Source: VRUE01 sp963742535 (GTDB lineage Bacteria > Actinomycetota > Thermoleophilia > Solirubrobacterales > 70-9). From it: a stretch of 64,000 bases of DNA. Shown here piece by piece: positions 63,108 through 64,000 of this stretch. Below the pieces are notes generated by a model, which saw only the letters and a list, made by a program, of their open reading frames with translations, did no database searches and had not been told where the DNA came from. Position 1 is the stretch's first letter. The number at the start of each line of letters is the position of its first letter. A program made the translations under genes and the position numbers. The stretch spans positions 310,001 through 374,000 of the forward strand of contig CAVUMC010000002.1 of the NCBI GenBank assembly GCA_963742535.1, read 5' to 3'.

Positions 63108-63287
63108 TTAGGCGCCTTTCTCAGCCGGAAACGCCTTTGGAGTTTTCGGGCAGTTTCGGCAGGAATCCGCCGTCGGCTTCGCGAGCTTCGCCATCGTGAC
63201 CGCACCGTTCTTGATCTGGGCCTTGCCGACGCTGTTACGCGGCAGGCTCGTGGCAGCGTAGGACGCGCCGCCAAGAGCGATGAACAG
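63108..63287 (-). pseudogene. Remnant of an 'LFxALGGxxYAA' secreted-protein gene
   Basis: The minus frame ending at the TAA 63110-63108 reads LFIALGGASYAATSLPRNSV, then GKAQIKNGAVTMAKL, then an unrelated short tail ending EKGA. This matches the signal-peptide end and first repeat of the secreted family seen at 36022, but no start codon or hydrophobic N-terminal half remains upstream. It fills most of the 63009-63416 gap; the rest of that gap shows nothing I can name. Confidence 0.6.
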
Positions 63288-63416
63288 TCGGCCGATGGAG
63301 ATCCAAACTTGAGAACCCCCGGGGTTTCGCCGGCAGCGCCCGCAGCGTCGCGGAGCCCCTCTGATGTTCCAGCGGAAGGCACTGAGCCTTGCCGCCCGTC
63401 GGAGGATTGATCGGAA

Positions 63417-63490
63417 TCGGGGAGACAGGATTTGAACCTGCGACCGCTCGGCCCCCAGCCGAGTGCGCTACCAGACTGCGCCACTCCCCG
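63417..63490 (-). tRNA. tRNA-Pro (anticodon GGG)
   Basis: 74-nt cloverleaf on the minus strand. The acceptor arm CGGGGAG pairs with CTCCCCG, the D arm is GCGCAGTCTGGTAGCGC, the anticodon loop is CTGGGGG in stem CTCGG/CCGAG (anticodon GGG), and the T arm has GGTTCAAATCC. CCA is not encoded. Confidence 0.95.
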
Positions 63491-63520
63491 TGGCTGAATT
63501 ACATTCTTACGGATTCATCC

Positions 63521-63591
63521 GCGGCGGTAGCTCAACGGTAGAGCCTCAGCCTTCCAAGCTGATGACGCGAGTTCGATTCTCGTCCGCCGCT
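63521..63591 (+). tRNA. tRNA-Gly (anticodon TCC)
   Basis: 71-nt cloverleaf. The acceptor arm GCGGCGG pairs with CCGCCGC, the anticodon loop is CTTCCAA in stem CAGC/GCTG (anticodon TCC), and the T arm has GTTCGATTC. CCA is not encoded. Confidence 0.95.
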
Positions 63592-63637
63592 CTCCGAGCA
63601 CCGGTGGACCGCGCTCAAGACTTGCGCAAGGCGGTCG

Positions 63638-64000
63638 ATGCAGATTGGGATGCGCGATCGCCCGGGAAGACCGCTTGCCTTGTTATGCATCGTCGTGGCG
63701 GTCCTGGTGGCTGTCGCCGTTGGCTGCGGCGGCGCGGACGACGAGACCGCTGATGGCGGCGGCGCCAAGGGCAGCGAAACCGCCCTCGTCCCCTGGCCGC
63801 TCTTTGGCCGCGTGCCCGAGCGAACGCACTACCTGCCCGCCAAAGAGCGCTTCCTCGATCCGCCACTGCACAAAGCCTGGTCGATCAACACGCACGCGCT
63901 GATCGAGTTCCCGCCGGCGGTCGCGGACGGGGTCGCCTACGTCGTCAACAAGTACGGCAACGCCAAGGCGGTGCGGCTGCGCGACCGCAAGGTGATCTGG
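63638..64000 (+). CDS. PQQ-like beta-propeller lipoprotein, start only
   Basis: 121 codons to the window edge. The hydrophobic signal (PLALLCIVVAVLVAVAVGCGG) has a lipobox-like AVGC, then a Gly/Asp-rich spacer. The mature part (WSINTHALIEFPPAVADGVA followed by YVVNKYGNAKAVRLRDRKVIW) is the first blade of a BamB/PQQ-type propeller. In such proteins in actinobacteria the role is unknown. Start ATG 63638 or 63650. Confidence 0.75.
   Translation, partial: MQIGMRDRPGRPLALLCIVVAVLVAVAVGCGGADDETADGGGAKGSETALVPWPLFGRVPERTHYLPAKERFLDPPLHKAWSINTHALIEFPPAVADGVAYVVNKYGNAKAVRLRDRKVIW

Overview
The window reads as chromosomal DNA of a high-GC, single-membrane actinobacterium, most likely class Thermoleophilia (order Solirubrobacterales). 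The evidence is the complete actinobacterial-style division and cell-wall (dcw) cluster, the Tad-type secretion genes, GTG and probable leaderless starts, tRNA genes without encoded CCA, and secreted families with an N-terminal 'LFxALGGxxYAA' signature that I associate with that order. This placement rests on gene content and recall; there is no rRNA in the window.

Layout. 1-2.65 kb: end of a glycine-cleavage operon (gcvT-gcvH-gcvPA, minus strand). 3.2-19.3 kb: a nearly unbroken minus-strand dcw cluster, mraZ-rsmH-ftsL-ftsI-murE-murF-mraY-(GNAT)-murD-ftsW-murG-murC-murB-ftsQ-ftsZ. Most junctions overlap by 4-8 nt. mraZ has a promoter carrying two 10-bp-period MraZ-type boxes and a leader hairpin, and ftsZ has its own promoter. 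FtsQ lacks the POTRA domain. 20.4-25.7 kb: a Tad/Flp secretion operon (SAF-domain CpaB, TadA, TadB, TadC) with an OmpR-type two-component pair and a DUF192 gene upstream. 26.3-27.2 kb: a degenerate Rho paralogue without a P-loop. 27.2-29.4 kb: glpD and a nitroreductase.

29.4-35.9 kb holds the most notable system: a minus-strand operon led by a cobalamin riboswitch. It encodes two exported proteins with DUF4430-like (intrinsic-factor beta-domain-like) regions, then EcfT, a fused double EcfA ATPase, and an ECF S-component fused to an extracellular alpha/alpha-repeat domain and a C-terminal membrane anchor. I read it as a B12 importer in which parts resembling animal intrinsic factor/transcobalamin are split between lipid-anchored, secreted and transporter-fused proteins.

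36-44.8 kb: a secreted protein, a NarL-type response regulator divergent from its GAF histidine kinase, a TPR protein, PII-Amt (ammonium), a GMC oxidoreductase, and a DEAD-box helicase broken by a one-base frameshift. 44.9-52.8 kb: large secreted proteins, two unlisted-size small membrane peptides, an NAD-binding/SRPBCC divergent pair and a site-2 protease. 52.8-64 kb: four tRNA genes (Glu, Leu, Pro, Gly), hydrolases (alpha/beta, metallophosphoesterase, haloalkane dehalogenase, amidase, Nudix), RDD and DUF7144 membrane proteins, a PstS-like exported protein, two F420-type nitroreductases, a decayed secreted-protein remnant and the start of a beta-propeller lipoprotein.

Cutting across these regions is a family of three 116-123 bp long-hairpin repeats (near 15.6, 32.1 and 36.8 kb). 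They share a core, but their arms differ from copy to copy while staying self-complementary; one copy is translated in frame inside the fused EcfA ATPase.
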